A stretch of 64,000 bases of DNA from the NCBI GenBank assembly GCA_035380045.1, contig DAOSWM010000005.1:1-64000 (forward strand), read 5' to 3'. A program made the position numbers and the translations under genes. Source of the DNA: DAOSWM01 sp035380045 (lineage in GTDB: Bacteria > Bacteroidota > Bacteroidia > Bacteroidales > Tenuifilaceae). The number at the start of each line of letters is the position of its first letter. Position 1 is the first letter of the stretch. Of the stretch, positions 54,570-64,000 are shown piece by piece. A model generated the notes under the pieces. The model did not search any database. It saw nothing but the letters and a program-made list of their open reading frames with translations, and had not been told where the DNA came from.

Positions 54570-56932
54570 ATGCTCAACAAACCTACTAAAGCAATTATTA
54601 TATTTGCTTTTTCAGTCATTATTGCACCAATTTCTTTCGCACAAACTCGTCACACAATCAGCGGATTTGTATACGAAAAGGGTAGTCGCGAAACCATGAT
54701 TGGAGTTAACGTATTCATAAGCGGAAAACCTATCGGAACCGCCACTAACAGTTACGGATTCTACTCTCTTTCGCTACCAGCTGACAGTTTTGAGCTGGTT
54801 TTTTCTTTTGTTGGATACCAACCAAGGAGTTTCAAAATAAATCTTACTAAAAATATTGACCTAAATGTTGAGCTCGATCCCTCCATCGAACTTGAAGGCG
54901 TTGAAGTGCATGCCAACCTTCCAAAATCATCGAGCAGAAGTTCTCAAATGAGTATAGTTGAAATACCTATAAGCCAAATAAAATCAATCCCCGCAATAAT
55001 AGGTGAAAAGGATGCACTTAAAGTTATTCAACTAATGCCTGGTGTTCAAAAGGGAAGTGAAGGAAACAGTGGCTTGTACGTTCGAGGTGGCGGTCCCGAT
55101 CAGAATTTAATAATCCTCGACGATGCTCCAGTATACAATGCATATCATCTTTTCGGATTCTTTTCCCTATTCAATGGCGACGCATTAAAAAGTATTGAAC
55201 TCATAAAGGTGGTTTTCCCGCCCGCTATGGAGGAAGACTCTCATCGGTTCTGGACATAAACATGAAGGATGGAAACAAGCAGAACTTTGCCGGTGAAGCC
55301 GGCGTTGGTATAATTTCTTCCAGGGCTATTATTGAGGGACCAATTATTAAAGACAAAGCTTCGTTTATCGTTTCAGCACGACGTACCTATGCCGATCTTC
55401 TCATAAAGCCCTTCCTTCCAACCGATGTGAAAGGAGGTTACTTCTTCTACGATTTGAACATAAAAGCAAACTGGGAAATAAATCCTAAAAACAGAATATA
55501 CCTCAGCGGTTACTTCGGGAAAGATAAGTTTTTTGGAGGAGAAAAGTACTCGGGGAAGGAGTCCGAAGCAGGTCTTTTCTGGGATAATGCAACCTCAACC
55601 ATTCGCTGGAACAGCGTTATAACAGATAAACTTTTCTCTAACCTTTCCCTCATTTTCAGTAACTACCGGCTAAAAATATATGCCAGCGAAAAGCATCAAT
55701 CCGAAAAGTATGAAATGAGTTACCGTTCAGGCATTAGGGATTGCGGATTAAAGTACGATTTCACCTGGTTACCCCTTCCATCACATACCATTAGGTACGG
55801 TCTAAGCTCAGTTTGGCATAGCTTCAACCCTAGCGCAGTTGTTTTAAAGGACGACCAGCTATCGGAATATATTAGTAAAGTTGAAACCATTAATACCATT
55901 GAGTCGGGTTTATATATTGAGGATGAGATAAAAATGTGGGATAAAGGAATTGTTAACATCGGAAGCCGTTTAAGCCATTTTGTCCACGAGAAATCGAGTA
56001 ACATCAACCTTGAGCCCCGTATCTCAGGTAGCTACTTTCTCACCGACGTTTTATCAGCAAAAGCATCGTTCGCACAGATGAACCAATACATGCACCTTAT
56101 TAGCACCACCGGTATTGGGTTACCAACTGATTTATGGGTTCCTGCCACAAACGAAGCTCCCTGGCAGGAAAGCTGGCAGGCTGCGTTGGGTTTAACTCGC
56201 GACCTTAACAAATACTCAACAACCTTTTCTATTGAAGGGTACTACAAAGAATCGAAGAATGTAATTGCTTACAAGGAAGGTGCCAGCTTCCTCTTGCTAA
56301 ACGACCCAACTGAAGCAAACGAGGTAAAGTGGGAGGATAACATTACCAGCGGTTTTGGTAAATCGTACGGTGTTGAATTCCTTGCTCACAGAAGATCGGG
56401 AAAACTTTCGGGTTGGATTGGATACACACTATCGTGGACAAAGTTGCAGTTTGATGAGCTGAACCAAGGTAAAGAGTTCTATGCCCGTTACGATAGGCGT
56501 CATGATATTTCTGTGGTTGCTGTATACGAGCTAAGCAAGGGAATCACGCTCTCGGGCACTTGGGTTTACGGTACCGGGAATGCAATAACCCTGCCTTTGG
56601 CCACATACTTTGCCGAGGAAAATTCTCCTGGTTTTAACAACCATTATGTATGGTACAGGAATATGCAAGATTATGGTGAAAAGAATTCTTTTAGAATGGC
56701 TCCTTACCATCGTCTTGACTTGGGTGTTCAGGTACATAAAAAGTTTGAAAAGTACGAAAGAACCTGGGAGTTTAGCGTATACAATGCCTACAATCGCCAT
56801 AACCCTTTTTTCTACTACATTACAGAAGAGTATAACTGGGATGCTAACCAACAAGAAACATACCAAAACAAACTTAAACAAGTTAGTATTTTCCCTTTTA
56901 TCCCTTCTGTTTCGTGGTCAATTAAATTTTAA
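54570..56932 (+). pseudogene. TonB-dependent receptor with carboxypeptidase-like N-domain, split by a -1 frameshift
   Basis: The first frame (54570-55259) gives a signal peptide ending ISFAQ, a carboxypeptidase-regulatory-like domain (about residues 25-105) and the plug with YVRGGGPDQNLIILDD. It then breaks after ELIK. Reading one base back from 55208, the sequence continues as GGFPARYGGRLSSVLDINMKDG and into the barrel, which ends PSVSWSIKF at 56932. One missing G in a GGG run at 55208-55209 explains the break. The rest of both parts is intact, so this is either a very recent mutation or a sequencing error. Intact, it would import a ligand through the outer membrane with the DUF4249 lipoprotein as partner. 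Confidence 0.88.
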
Positions 56933-56953
56933 AAACTTAAATATTTTATTGAA

Positions 56954-57847
56954 ATGAAAAATCATAAAAAATATAATATCAGGATTATATTATTCTTCAT
57001 CCTTCTCCCTTTCGTCCAACAAGGATGTATCGAGGACGTTAAGGATGCCAACCTTCCTTCCATAGAAGAAAAACTTGTTGTATCATCGTTCATCTCACCG
57101 GGAGATAGCATACGAGTTAAAGTTTCAAAATCAACCCCAATTTATTATAACCAAGAATTATCTAGCTGGGATGATTACTACCAACCACTTACCTATGCCT
57201 CTGTTTTTATAACAAATGTAATAACTGGTAACACAAAAGAAATTCCCTTTATCCCTTCAAAGGAGTACTACCTTCTTACACCAGCCGAATTTTCTATCGA
57301 AAAAGGGGGCGAATACGAGCTTACAGTAAGTGCTGCTGGCTTAAAAAGCGTTAAAGCAAGAACAAACGTCCCATTCGGAACACCTGAAGTTCATAGTCTC
57401 TCCATTGATACAATTTATAACGAAACATACAATTATGAAGACGGAACCAGCTATGGTTATAACGATTTGGTAATATCCGGATACGTTGCTGACATACCAA
57501 ATGAAAATAATTTCTATACCATTGGAGCTCACATTATAGAAGATTACTATTCACCATGGGAAGATACAACTTATGTGTACCAGTATTTTCAGGACGGAGC
57601 TTCTTTTTCAGATACCGATAATGATGGTAAGGATATCCCTTTTAAATCATACCTTTACCTAAATGGAAACTCTACATACTCATTAATGTTACTATCAAGC
57701 GACAAGCATTACTACTATTACCATAAATCATACTACAACTGGGACTCAGGAAACCCATTTAGCGAACCAACCCCAATGTACTCGAACATTGATGACGGTT
57801 TAGGTATATTTGCTTCTGTAACATATTTTAATGTTTATTGTCCTTAA
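56954..57847 (+). CDS. DUF4249 lipoprotein (297 aa)
   Basis: A lipoprotein signal ends VQQGC with Cys24 the lipidation site. The following beta-rich domain starts KLVVSSFISPGDSIRVKVSK, the mark of DUF4249, with Tyr- and Asp-rich loops. Genes of this family sit directly after TonB-dependent receptors in Bacteroidota, and here the gap is 21 bp. It probably lies on the cell surface as a ligand-binding partner of the receptor, in a role comparable to SusD. The substrate is unknown. Confidence 0.88.
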   Translation: MKNHKKYNIRIILFFILLPFVQQGCIEDVKDANLPSIEEKLVVSSFISPGDSIRVKVSKSTPIYYNQELSSWDDYYQPLTYASVFITNVITGNTKEIPFIPSKEYYLLTPAEFSIEKGGEYELTVSAAGLKSVKARTNVPFGTPEVHSLSIDTIYNETYNYEDGTSYGYNDLVISGYVADIPNENNFYTIGAHIIEDYYSPWEDTTYVYQYFQDGASFSDTDNDGKDIPFKSYLYLNGNSTYSLMLLSSDKHYYYYHKSYYNWDSGNPFSEPTPMYSNIDDGLGIFASVTYFNVYCP

Positions 57848-57872
57848 GTAAAAAAAACTTTCGTCTTCTAGC

Positions 57873-57880
57873 TATCTTTG
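57873..57880 (+). promoter_or_regulatory. Putative -7 box before the U32 peptidase gene
   Basis: TATCTTTG fits TAnnTTTG and lies 31 bp before the ATG; the -33 element is not clear. Confidence 0.4.
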
Positions 57881-57911
57881 CAGGCAGAAACCATAATTTA
57901 TAATAATTCCT

Positions 57912-59153
57912 ATGGGTACTATTGAGGTAATGTCACCCGCGGGTAGTTTCGAGTCGTTAATAGCCGCCATTCAGGGCGGCGCCAATTCAGTGTACTTTGG
58001 TGTAGGGCACCTAAACATGAGGGCAAAATCAACCGTGAACTTCACGGTGAAGGATTTACCCGAAATTGCAAGAATTTGTAGGGAAAGCAGTGTGAAATCG
58101 TACCTAACAGTTAATACTGTTCTTTACGATCACGACATTGCTCCCATGCAACATACCATTGACGCAGCAACTCAAGCTGGGATATCTGCAATTATTGCAT
58201 CCGACCAGGCTGCAATTTTTTACGCGCGCGAAAAGGGAGTTGAGGTTCATCTTTCAACCCAGCTAAATATCAGTAACACTCAGTCGCTTAAGTTTTACTC
58301 TCAGTGGGCCGATGTTGCCGTACTTGCCCGGGAACTAACCCTTGAGCAGGTTGCTACCATCGCAGAGAACATTAAAAAGCAAAACATTACTGGTCCTTCT
58401 GGAAATTTAGTCAAACTTGAACTCTTTGCGCACGGAGCACTCTGTATGGCTATTTCGGGAAAGTGTTACATGAGCCTGCATCAGGCCAACTCGTCGGCTA
58501 ATCGCGGTGCGTGCCTTCAAATATGTCGTCGTTCCTACACTGTTACCGATAACGAAACAGGGGAACAGCTTGAAATCGATAACGAGTACATAATGTCGCC
58601 AAAGGATTTGTGTACCATTGGGTTTCTAAACAAAATTATCGATTCGGGAGTTACCGTATTAAAGCTGGAAGGGCGTGCACGAAGCCCCGAATACGTAAAA
58701 ACGGTTACCCAATGCTACCGAGAAGCGGTTGATTCAGTTGCCGAAGGAACCTACAACCAGGATAAGATTGATTCCTGGATAGAACGCTTGGGCAAAGTTT
58801 TCAACCGCGGATTTTGGGATGGTTACTACCTTGGGCAGCGCTTGGGCGAGTGGAGCCACCACTACGGTAGCGTTGCTACCGAACGCAAATTGTATATAGG
58901 TAAAATCACTAACTACTTCAGCAAAATAAGTGTTGCTGAGGTTAAGGTTGAAGCAAACAAATTATCTAGGAATGATAAAGTATTGGTAATCGGCCCATCA
59001 ACCGGTGTTATTGATCTTTCTGTTGAAGAAATTCGTATGGACGATACAGCTGTGGAACATTGCCCCAAGGGAACCGTATGCTCCATCAAAGTTCCTGAGT
59101 TGGTTCGAAGAAATGATAAGCTTTATAAAATTGTAGCAGCAAACCATTCGTAG
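57912..59153 (+). CDS. Peptidase U32 family protein, TrhP/YhbU-like (413 aa)
   Basis: The N-terminus has the U32 start (EVMSPAGSFESLIAAIQGGA, NSVYFG), and the conserved cysteine segment GKCYMSLHQANSSANRGAC followed by LQICRRSY is present. Characterised relatives such as TrhP hydroxylate uridine 34 of tRNA, using prephenate and an iron-sulfur centre, rather than cleaving protein. The four-cysteine pattern here is consistent with that. A ferredoxin is encoded three genes downstream, which could supply electrons. The old collagenase label is not supported by any protease motif. Confidence 0.88.
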   Translation: MGTIEVMSPAGSFESLIAAIQGGANSVYFGVGHLNMRAKSTVNFTVKDLPEIARICRESSVKSYLTVNTVLYDHDIAPMQHTIDAATQAGISAIIASDQAAIFYAREKGVEVHLSTQLNISNTQSLKFYSQWADVAVLARELTLEQVATIAENIKKQNITGPSGNLVKLELFAHGALCMAISGKCYMSLHQANSSANRGACLQICRRSYTVTDNETGEQLEIDNEYIMSPKDLCTIGFLNKIIDSGVTVLKLEGRARSPEYVKTVTQCYREAVDSVAEGTYNQDKIDSWIERLGKVFNRGFWDGYYLGQRLGEWSHHYGSVATERKLYIGKITNYFSKISVAEVKVEANKLSRNDKVLVIGPSTGVIDLSVEEIRMDDTAVEHCPKGTVCSIKVPELVRRNDKLYKIVAANHS

Positions 59154-59211
59154 TTTCCTTCTTTTTTTCACAAATCTTTAGCATATTTGCCTTTCACAAA
59201 AAATAGTAATC

Positions 59212-59820
59212 ATGACATTTAGTGATTTATCTAATAAAATTTTCTGGGATTGCACCACATACTACCATACCATGGACAATGTTGATGCGGTTCCCACCAT
59301 TTCCTTCACACCAGGAACAATTGAGTATTCGCTTTTTACAAAAAACTGGATCGATACCGTTCAGTGGCACCTTGAAGATATTATTCGCGATCCAAATATT
59401 AACCCCGAAGAAGCCCTAAAAATAAAACGTCGAATCGATAAATCGAACCAGGACAGAACCGATTTGGTAGAAATGATTGACAGCTTCTTCCTGGAGAAGT
59501 TCAAAAATGTTGAACCACGAAACGACGCCACAATCAACACCGAAAGCCCTGCTTGGGCTATCGACAGGTTATCGATTCTTGCCCTGAAAATTTTTCACAT
59601 GGAGCAGGAAGCGAACCGTAGCGATGCGTCGGAGGAACACCTGAAAAAATGCAACGAAAAGTTGAAGGTACTACTCGAGCAGCGTGTAGACCTCTCGAAA
59701 GCCATCGACCAGCTTCTGCTCGAAATTGAAACCGGCAAAAAGTACATGAAGGTTTACAAACAAATGAAAATGTACAACGACCCTTCCCTTAACCCAATTC
59801 TTTACGGAACAAAAAAGTAA
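59212..59820 (+). CDS. DUF4254 protein (202 aa)
   Basis: A mostly helical, soluble protein with the features of DUF4254: an N-terminal WDCTTYYHTMD segment, a central WQWHLEDIIR-like stretch (VQWHLEDIIRDPN) and a C-terminal coiled coil (KLKVLLEQRVDLSKAIDQLL). Members are usually next to GT9 glycosyltransferases in Bacteroidota, as here, where the TAA stop overlaps the GT9 ATG by one base. A role with surface-glycan synthesis is inferred from that association only. Confidence 0.82.
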   Translation: MTFSDLSNKIFWDCTTYYHTMDNVDAVPTISFTPGTIEYSLFTKNWIDTVQWHLEDIIRDPNINPEEALKIKRRIDKSNQDRTDLVEMIDSFFLEKFKNVEPRNDATINTESPAWAIDRLSILALKIFHMEQEANRSDASEEHLKKCNEKLKVLLEQRVDLSKAIDQLLLEIETGKKYMKVYKQMKMYNDPSLNPILYGTKK

Positions 59821-60857
59821 TGGAAAGAAAGCGAATCTTGGTGACTCGCTTCAGCGCGCTTGGCGATGTGGCCATGACCGTTCCGGTCATTTGGAACTTA
59901 TCCCAACAGCATCCTGACGTTGAGATTGTTTTTGTTTCCCAACGATTCGCTAAACAGCTTGTAGCTGGAATTCCAAGGGTTACTTTTTATGAAGTTGACA
60001 TAAAAGGTCAACATAAAGGAATAAAGGGTATTTGGCGCTTGTCGCGCGAAATAAAGGCTATGGGTAGTTTCCACGCATTTGCCGACATTCACAATGTAAT
60101 CAGGACAAAACTTCTTCGGTTTTTCCTTTTGTTTGCAATACCATCACGTGCTGTAATTCAAAAGGGACGTGCCGAAAAACGTGCACTAACAAGAAAAAGC
60201 AACAAACTTAAACGACCCTTAGAACATACTATAAATCGTTATTGTAAAGTTTTTTACAGGCTAGATTTTGAAGTAAATATTAAACCATTCACTATTACAT
60301 CCCTGCTTGGAAACTTCACCGATAAAGAGATAGCCACACTAGGTGAAAAGGATAAAGTATGGATTGGCGTTGCGCCATTCGCCAAGCATAAAGGGAAAGT
60401 TTACCCGCTCGATAGAATTAAGGAGGCCATCAACATTGTTTCTTCAAAAATTGACTGCAAAGTTGTTCTATTTGGTGGAGGAAAGAACGAGGTAGGCCTT
60501 CTACATAAATGGGAAAAAGAGATTAGTAATTGTGTTTCAGTTGCTGGCCAGCTGCCCCTAGACGGTGAGTTACGCGTAATGTCGAAACTCGATTTAATGA
60601 TTTCGATGGATTCGGCAAATATGCATCTGGCGTCACTAGTTGGCACAAAGGTTTTAAGCATATGGGGGGCAACCCATCCTTTTGCAGGTTTTTATGGGTG
60701 GAATCAAAAACCAGAGTACGCCCTTCAAAATAATGATTTAGACTGCCGGCCCTGTTCGGTTTATGGTAACAAACCCTGTTTCAGAAAAGACTATGCATGC
60801 CTTAACTCTATATCAGCAGAAATGCTTGCAAACAAAGTTTTCAGAATAATACAGTAA
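59820..60857 (+). CDS. Glycosyltransferase family 9 (heptosyltransferase-like, 345 aa)
   Basis: The GT-B N-domain starts RILVTRFSALGDVAMTVPVI, and the C-domain holds the nucleotide-sugar region ISMDSANMHLASLVGTKVLS and WGATHPFAGF typical of heptosyltransferases. It should add a heptose or related sugar to lipopolysaccharide core on the cytoplasmic face. Coupled by one-base overlaps to DUF4254 before it and to ferredoxin after it. Confidence 0.9.
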   Translation: MERKRILVTRFSALGDVAMTVPVIWNLSQQHPDVEIVFVSQRFAKQLVAGIPRVTFYEVDIKGQHKGIKGIWRLSREIKAMGSFHAFADIHNVIRTKLLRFFLLFAIPSRAVIQKGRAEKRALTRKSNKLKRPLEHTINRYCKVFYRLDFEVNIKPFTITSLLGNFTDKEIATLGEKDKVWIGVAPFAKHKGKVYPLDRIKEAINIVSSKIDCKVVLFGGGKNEVGLLHKWEKEISNCVSVAGQLPLDGELRVMSKLDLMISMDSANMHLASLVGTKVLSIWGATHPFAGFYGWNQKPEYALQNNDLDCRPCSVYGNKPCFRKDYACLNSISAEMLANKVFRIIQ

Positions 60858-61099
60858 TGAGCGCATCAAAACCGCTAGAGATTAACCTGTATAGGTATAA
60901 GTGCATTGGTTGCTCGTACTGCGTTTCAATTGCTCCTGAAGTATTCGCAATTTCGCATATCGACGGAAAAGTAACTATTCCCACCGAACTATTCTGCGAC
61001 GATGAAACGCAAACTTTTCAAACCGAACGCATTTATTTAGATAGTATAAAACAAGCTAAAAATATTTGTCCGGTGCAGGCCATAAAATTTAAGTTATAA
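60857..61099 (+). CDS. Single-cluster [4Fe-4S] ferredoxin (80 aa)
   Basis: Cys16, Cys19 and Cys22 in KCIGCSYC and Cys71 in NICPVQAI give the four ligands for one [4Fe-4S] cluster. The segment between carries a typical acidic surface. It overlaps the GT9 stop by one base. The nearest potential electron user is the U32 enzyme at the start of this operon. Confidence 0.92.
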   Translation: MSASKPLEINLYRYKCIGCSYCVSIAPEVFAISHIDGKVTIPTELFCDDETQTFQTERIYLDSIKQAKNICPVQAIKFKL

Positions 61100-61234
61100 A
61101 GAATCCTGAACATCATATTGCCCTCCTTTTTCAAGCTTTTATTTATTTTTTTTGGCTAATCTGTTCATTATTAAACAATCTTTCATAAATTTATAATCTA
61201 TTTTACACCCTAAATTTCATAAATTACTGGTATT

Positions 61235-62065
61235 ATGGAAAGTAAACCTCAAAAGCTAATTGTGCCTTGGGATTTTAGCCCAGTTACCGAAAATGCTCTG
61301 AAGTACGCCCTAAAAATCGGCTCTTTTTCCAAAGAATTCTCCATAGATTTAATGCACGTGGTTGAATCCGGTGGCTTCTTCTCAAAAGGAAAGTTAAACG
61401 AAAAGGAAGCAAGCGAAAAGATTAAACAGGATGTTGCACGCCTGAAGGATGAGTATGGTATTGAAGTGAAACCGGTGATTCAAGAAGGAAGCATATTTCA
61501 TACCATTACCGAGTATGCTTTCGACATTGAAGCCGATTTTGTTGTAATGGGTACACACGGAATTAAAGGTGTTCAAAAGTTAACGGGTAGCCGGGCACTA
61601 AAAGTTATTGCTGGATCAAATGTTCCCTTTCTGGTGGTGCAAGAGGGTCCAAAAACCGAAAAGATTTTTGAAAACGTGGTAATGCCCCTTGATTTTAGAG
61701 TAAACGAAAAAGAAAGGCTACGTTGGGCAATAAAAATGGGGGTTGAGTTCAACTCACGAATCCACATTATTCTTCCTCATGCCTCCGATTCTGGAATTCA
61801 GAAAAAGGTAAACTACAACCTTGCTTTTGCCAAAAAGCACCTCGACAGCCACGATATTAAGTACGAAATTCATAGTGCCAGCAAAGGCAATAGTTTCTCC
61901 GATGAGATAATAAAACTTGCTGTTGATATTGAGGCTGACCTGATACTAATAATGACAACACCAAACCTTGATTTCACCGATTACATGTTTGGTGCCCAAG
62001 AACAGTACGTTATTGCAAATAATGCGAAAATTGCTGTTATGTGCATAAACCCAGCCATGGTATAG
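61235..62065 (+). CDS. Tandem universal stress protein (276 aa)
   Basis: Two UspA domains are joined. The first keeps the nucleotide motif GTHGIKGVQKLTGS near residues 108-121; the second (about 145-276) has the fold pattern but lacks the Gly-rich motif, with IMTTPNLDFTDYMFG in its place. One ATP-binding and one non-binding half is common in such duplicated proteins. A cytoplasmic role in stress survival is expected. A strong terminator follows. Confidence 0.9.
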   Translation: MESKPQKLIVPWDFSPVTENALKYALKIGSFSKEFSIDLMHVVESGGFFSKGKLNEKEASEKIKQDVARLKDEYGIEVKPVIQEGSIFHTITEYAFDIEADFVVMGTHGIKGVQKLTGSRALKVIAGSNVPFLVVQEGPKTEKIFENVVMPLDFRVNEKERLRWAIKMGVEFNSRIHIILPHASDSGIQKKVNYNLAFAKKHLDSHDIKYEIHSASKGNSFSDEIIKLAVDIEADLILIMTTPNLDFTDYMFGAQEQYVIANNAKIAVMCINPAMV

Positions 62066-62084
62066 TACACAAATATTATTTTTA

Positions 62085-62116
62085 AAAAAACCCGAAAAAA
62101 ATTTTTCGGGTTTTTT
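62085..62116. terminator. Bidirectional terminator between convergent genes
   Basis: A 15-bp perfect stem (62085-62099 with 62102-62116) has a CCCG/CGGG core, A-run on one side and T-run on the other, so it can end both the stress-protein and selU transcripts. Confidence 0.88.
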
Positions 62117-63140
62117 ATTGTTCATATACAAGTTGTATTAGCTTTTTAGCATTTTCAGTTGGATCATCTTCATCAAGCTGGATTGTTGTGGGTTTAACGT
62201 CTCTTTTATCAAGTCCGTATTGGTAGGTTTTATCGTAGTATTTTAAACAAATCTCAATGGCTTTTCGGTAATCGCCTCGTTCAATACTCTCGAGGCTAAC
62301 CTTTGCATTGTCGCCACCTAAACGCTTCGTTATCCTCGATACCGCTTGTGATAACTCGTTGGGAGGGAAATAAGCATACTCTTCCACTAACCTATCAACC
62401 CTAACTGAGAATGGCCGCTCAATTGCTATGGTTTTAGCCTGACGCATTTGTTGAAATAAGGGTAAAGGTATAAAAACAGAACCAATGGAATGACTCTCAT
62501 CTTCAAGCCAAAGCCATTGATTTGTGTCGATTTTGAAAAGTTCATCGAATAATTTGTTCTCAAAATGCTCCGTTGTGGGTTGTTTCTGTTGTCCTATTCC
62601 TCCAAAGGCTGAGCCTTTATGGTGAGCAAGTCCTTCCAGGTCAATAACCTGCTCGTCCATGCTAACAAGCTCGTTCAGAATTGCTGTTTTCCCGCTTCCG
62701 GTCATTCCTCCCAGCACAATAATTTTAAAGGGTAACTCGAACTGTTTTTGGGCTGTTCTTCTGAACGATTTATACCCTCCTACCAGCACGCGTGTCTCAA
62801 TTCCAACCTGATTAAAAAGCCACGACATGGAAGAGCTTCGCATCCCTCCCCTCCAACAGTAAACCATCAACTTATTATTACATGCCACTTCATGTGCTAA
62901 CCTAACCTTTTCGCTCATTTGGGGGCCTATAATATCTAAACCTCTGTGAATAGCACTAAGCCTTCCTTTCTGCTTATAGATGGTACCCACTTCGGCTCGC
63001 TCATCATCGTTGAAAAGCGGAATATTCACTGCTCCAGGAATGTGGCCGCGATGGTATTCACCAGGTGAACGAACATCAACCACTGGAATGGAGGAACGAA
63101 ATTCTAAAAACTTATCAATTGAAATTCTTAAGCTATTCAT
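62115..63140 (-). CDS. selU: tRNA 2-selenouridine/geranyl-2-thiouridine synthase (341 aa)
   Basis: The N-terminal rhodanese domain carries catalytic Cys95 in VYCWRGGMRSSS, and the C-terminal P-loop domain has GGMTGSGKT (about residues 144-152). The enzyme converts 2-thiouridine at tRNA wobble position 34 into 2-selenouridine by way of a geranylated intermediate, using selenophosphate. A selD gene is not in this window. It follows rsgA by 11 bp on the same strand. Confidence 0.95.
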   Translation of the reverse strand: MNSLRISIDKFLEFRSSIPVVDVRSPGEYHRGHIPGAVNIPLFNDDERAEVGTIYKQKGRLSAIHRGLDIIGPQMSEKVRLAHEVACNNKLMVYCWRGGMRSSSMSWLFNQVGIETRVLVGGYKSFRRTAQKQFELPFKIIVLGGMTGSGKTAILNELVSMDEQVIDLEGLAHHKGSAFGGIGQQKQPTTEHFENKLFDELFKIDTNQWLWLEDESHSIGSVFIPLPLFQQMRQAKTIAIERPFSVRVDRLVEEYAYFPPNELSQAVSRITKRLGGDNAKVSLESIERGDYRKAIEICLKYYDKTYQYGLDKRDVKPTTIQLDEDDPTENAKKLIQLVYEQ

Positions 63141-63151
63141 TTTGTTTATTG

Positions 63152-64000
63152 TTACCCTCGATACTTTGAATCTTGATCCAGTAAAATGCTAAGGTAACTA
63201 TAGTATCTCGATTCGCTAACTTCATTGTTTTCTAGAGCTTTTTTTACAGCACAACCTGGTTCATGCTGGTGGGTACAGTTATTATACTGACATTTCGCTG
63301 CTATTTTAAAAATTTCGGGGAAGAAATGAAAAAGCTCCCGTTTATCAATGTCAATCAACCCAAAACCCTTTATTCCGGGGGTATCAATTACAAACCCACC
63401 CGTTGAAAGAGGGAACATTTCGCTGAATGTTGTTGTATGCTTACCCTTGAGGTGGTAGTGTGAAATGTCGCTTGTTTTTAAGTGCAACGATGGCTCAATC
63501 CTATTTATGAGCGTGCTCTTCCCTACACCAGAGTTTCCAGAAATCAAGCTAGTTTTTCCTGCTAGTAGCTGCTTAACCTTTTCAATATTTTCACCTGTTT
63601 GGGAAGAAACCTGAAAACAAGGGTAAATTGGTTTGTAAACCGACAAGTAATATTTTAACTTTTCGTTAAAGTGTTCCTTGTAAAGATCTATTTTATTGAA
63701 CACTAACACAGCAGGTATTTGGTAGGCTTCGGCTGTTACAAGGTATCTATCAATAAATTCGAATTTGGTTTCAGGAAACTCTGCTGTAACCACCAAAATA
63801 GCCTGATCGATGTTAGCTGCAATAACGTGTGATTCACGTGAAAGGTTTGATGAGCGGCGAATTATATAGTTCCTTCTTTGTTTAACGTTTGAAATTGTAC
63901 CTGTGCTATCAGTTCCTTCAACTTCAAAATCAACAACGTCGCCTACAGTTACAGGATTTGTTGTTCTGGATGATTTTAAACGAAGCTTTCCTCTTATGGT
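63152..64000 (-). CDS. rsgA: Ribosome biogenesis GTPase RsgA, N-terminus cut by window edge
   Basis: The frame continues without a start to the window edge at 64000, which adds an OB-fold segment (GDVVDFEVEG) to the GTPase domain; a TTG near 63796 is not the real start. The circularly permuted motif order is NKIDL (G4), then GNSGVGKSTLIN (G1), then DTPGIKGFG (G3), as expected of RsgA. A zinc-binding C-terminal segment holds CQYNNCTHQHEPGC. RsgA checks late maturation of the 30S subunit. It lies just before selU and probably shares its transcript. Confidence 0.95.
   Translation of the reverse strand, partial: TIRGKLRLKSSRTTNPVTVGDVVDFEVEGTDSTGTISNVKQRRNYIIRRSSNLSRESHVIAANIDQAILVVTAEFPETKFEFIDRYLVTAEAYQIPAVLVFNKIDLYKEHFNEKLKYYLSVYKPIYPCFQVSSQTGENIEKVKQLLAGKTSLISGNSGVGKSTLINRIEPSLHLKTSDISHYHLKGKHTTTFSEMFPLSTGGFVIDTPGIKGFGLIDIDKRELFHFFPEIFKIAAKCQYNNCTHQHEPGCAVKKALENNEVSESRYYSYLSILLDQDSKYRG

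Noticed and set aside
55200..55262. Programmed -1 ribosomal frameshift in the TonB-dependent receptor
   Set aside because: The site (ATA AAG GTG) is not a canonical slippery heptamer and no pseudoknot-like hairpin is evident just after it; a lost G in a G run is simpler.
57912..59153. Collagenase function for the U32 protein
   Set aside because: No protease active-site motif is visible, and the conserved cysteine pattern fits the tRNA-hydroxylating branch.
1..64000. tRNA, rRNA, riboswitch, CRISPR, prophage or defence genes
   Set aside because: No cloverleaf, rRNA segment, regular spaced repeats, integrase, terminase or nuclease-type defence gene was recognised on either strand.

Overview
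The window reads as a chromosomal segment of a Bacteroidota bacterium, probably Bacteroidales or Marinilabiliales-like. The basis is indirect but consistent: an AT-leaning sequence, TAnnTTTG-type -7 boxes, few strong Shine-Dalgarno sites, a DUF4249/TonB-receptor pair, a bactofilin-headed atpBEFHAG operon without atpDC, and many periplasmic TPR-SpoIIE phosphatases. No rRNA, tRNA, CRISPR array, transposase or phage gene was recognised.

Layout. 0-1.5 kb: 3' truncated long-chain acyl-CoA synthetase on the minus strand. 1.6-4.3 kb: a PqqD-like / ATP-grasp / fold-III decarboxylase operon of unknown product. 4.5-8.8 kb: a urea-transporter/M23-peptidase fusion, then a TPR outer-membrane barrel protein and a TPR protein. 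9.1-14.4 kb: a TPR-SpoIIE phosphatase divergent from a dCache-HAMP-GAF-PAS-PAS sensor. 14.4-18 kb: lipoprotein e(P4)-type acid phosphatase, then an ECF sigma / anti-sigma / outer-membrane protein group. 18.4-20.4 kb: a TPR protein whose C-terminal phosphatase-like domain has lost its metal-binding acidic residues. 20.5-24.5 kb: PepE, and a MacB/LolD-like ATPase with an FtsX-type permease. 24.6-30.5 kb: bactofilin, a small membrane protein, atpBEFHAG. 30.5-36 kb: Na/Pi cotransporter, TypA/BipA, LpxL-like acyltransferase, MBL-fold hydrolase. 36.2-50.8 kb: six consecutive TPR-TM-coiled-coil-SpoIIE phosphatases in one orientation. 50.8-54.5 kb: a cNMP-binding histidine kinase and a second dCache-HAMP-GAF-PAS sensor. 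54.5-57.8 kb: a frameshifted TonB-dependent receptor and its DUF4249 lipoprotein. 57.9-64 kb: U32 peptidase, DUF4254 protein, GT9 glycosyltransferase, ferredoxin, universal stress protein, SelU and 5' truncated RsgA.

How it may work together. The signal-transduction content is the striking part. There are seven apparently active TPR-SpoIIE phosphatases and one apparent pseudophosphatase. Their phosphatase domains are very similar while their periplasmic TPR halves differ. Both loci with active phosphatases neighbour a paralogous Cache sensor that has no recognisable output domain. I infer an expanded envelope-sensing network with interchangeable inputs and a common output; no STAS or RsbW-like partner is encoded here. 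Separately, a TGTAAC-N16/17-CGTC motif occurs before the ECF sigma gene, before the outer-membrane gene that follows its anti-sigma factor, and before the FtsX-type ABC transporter, suggesting a small ECF regulon.
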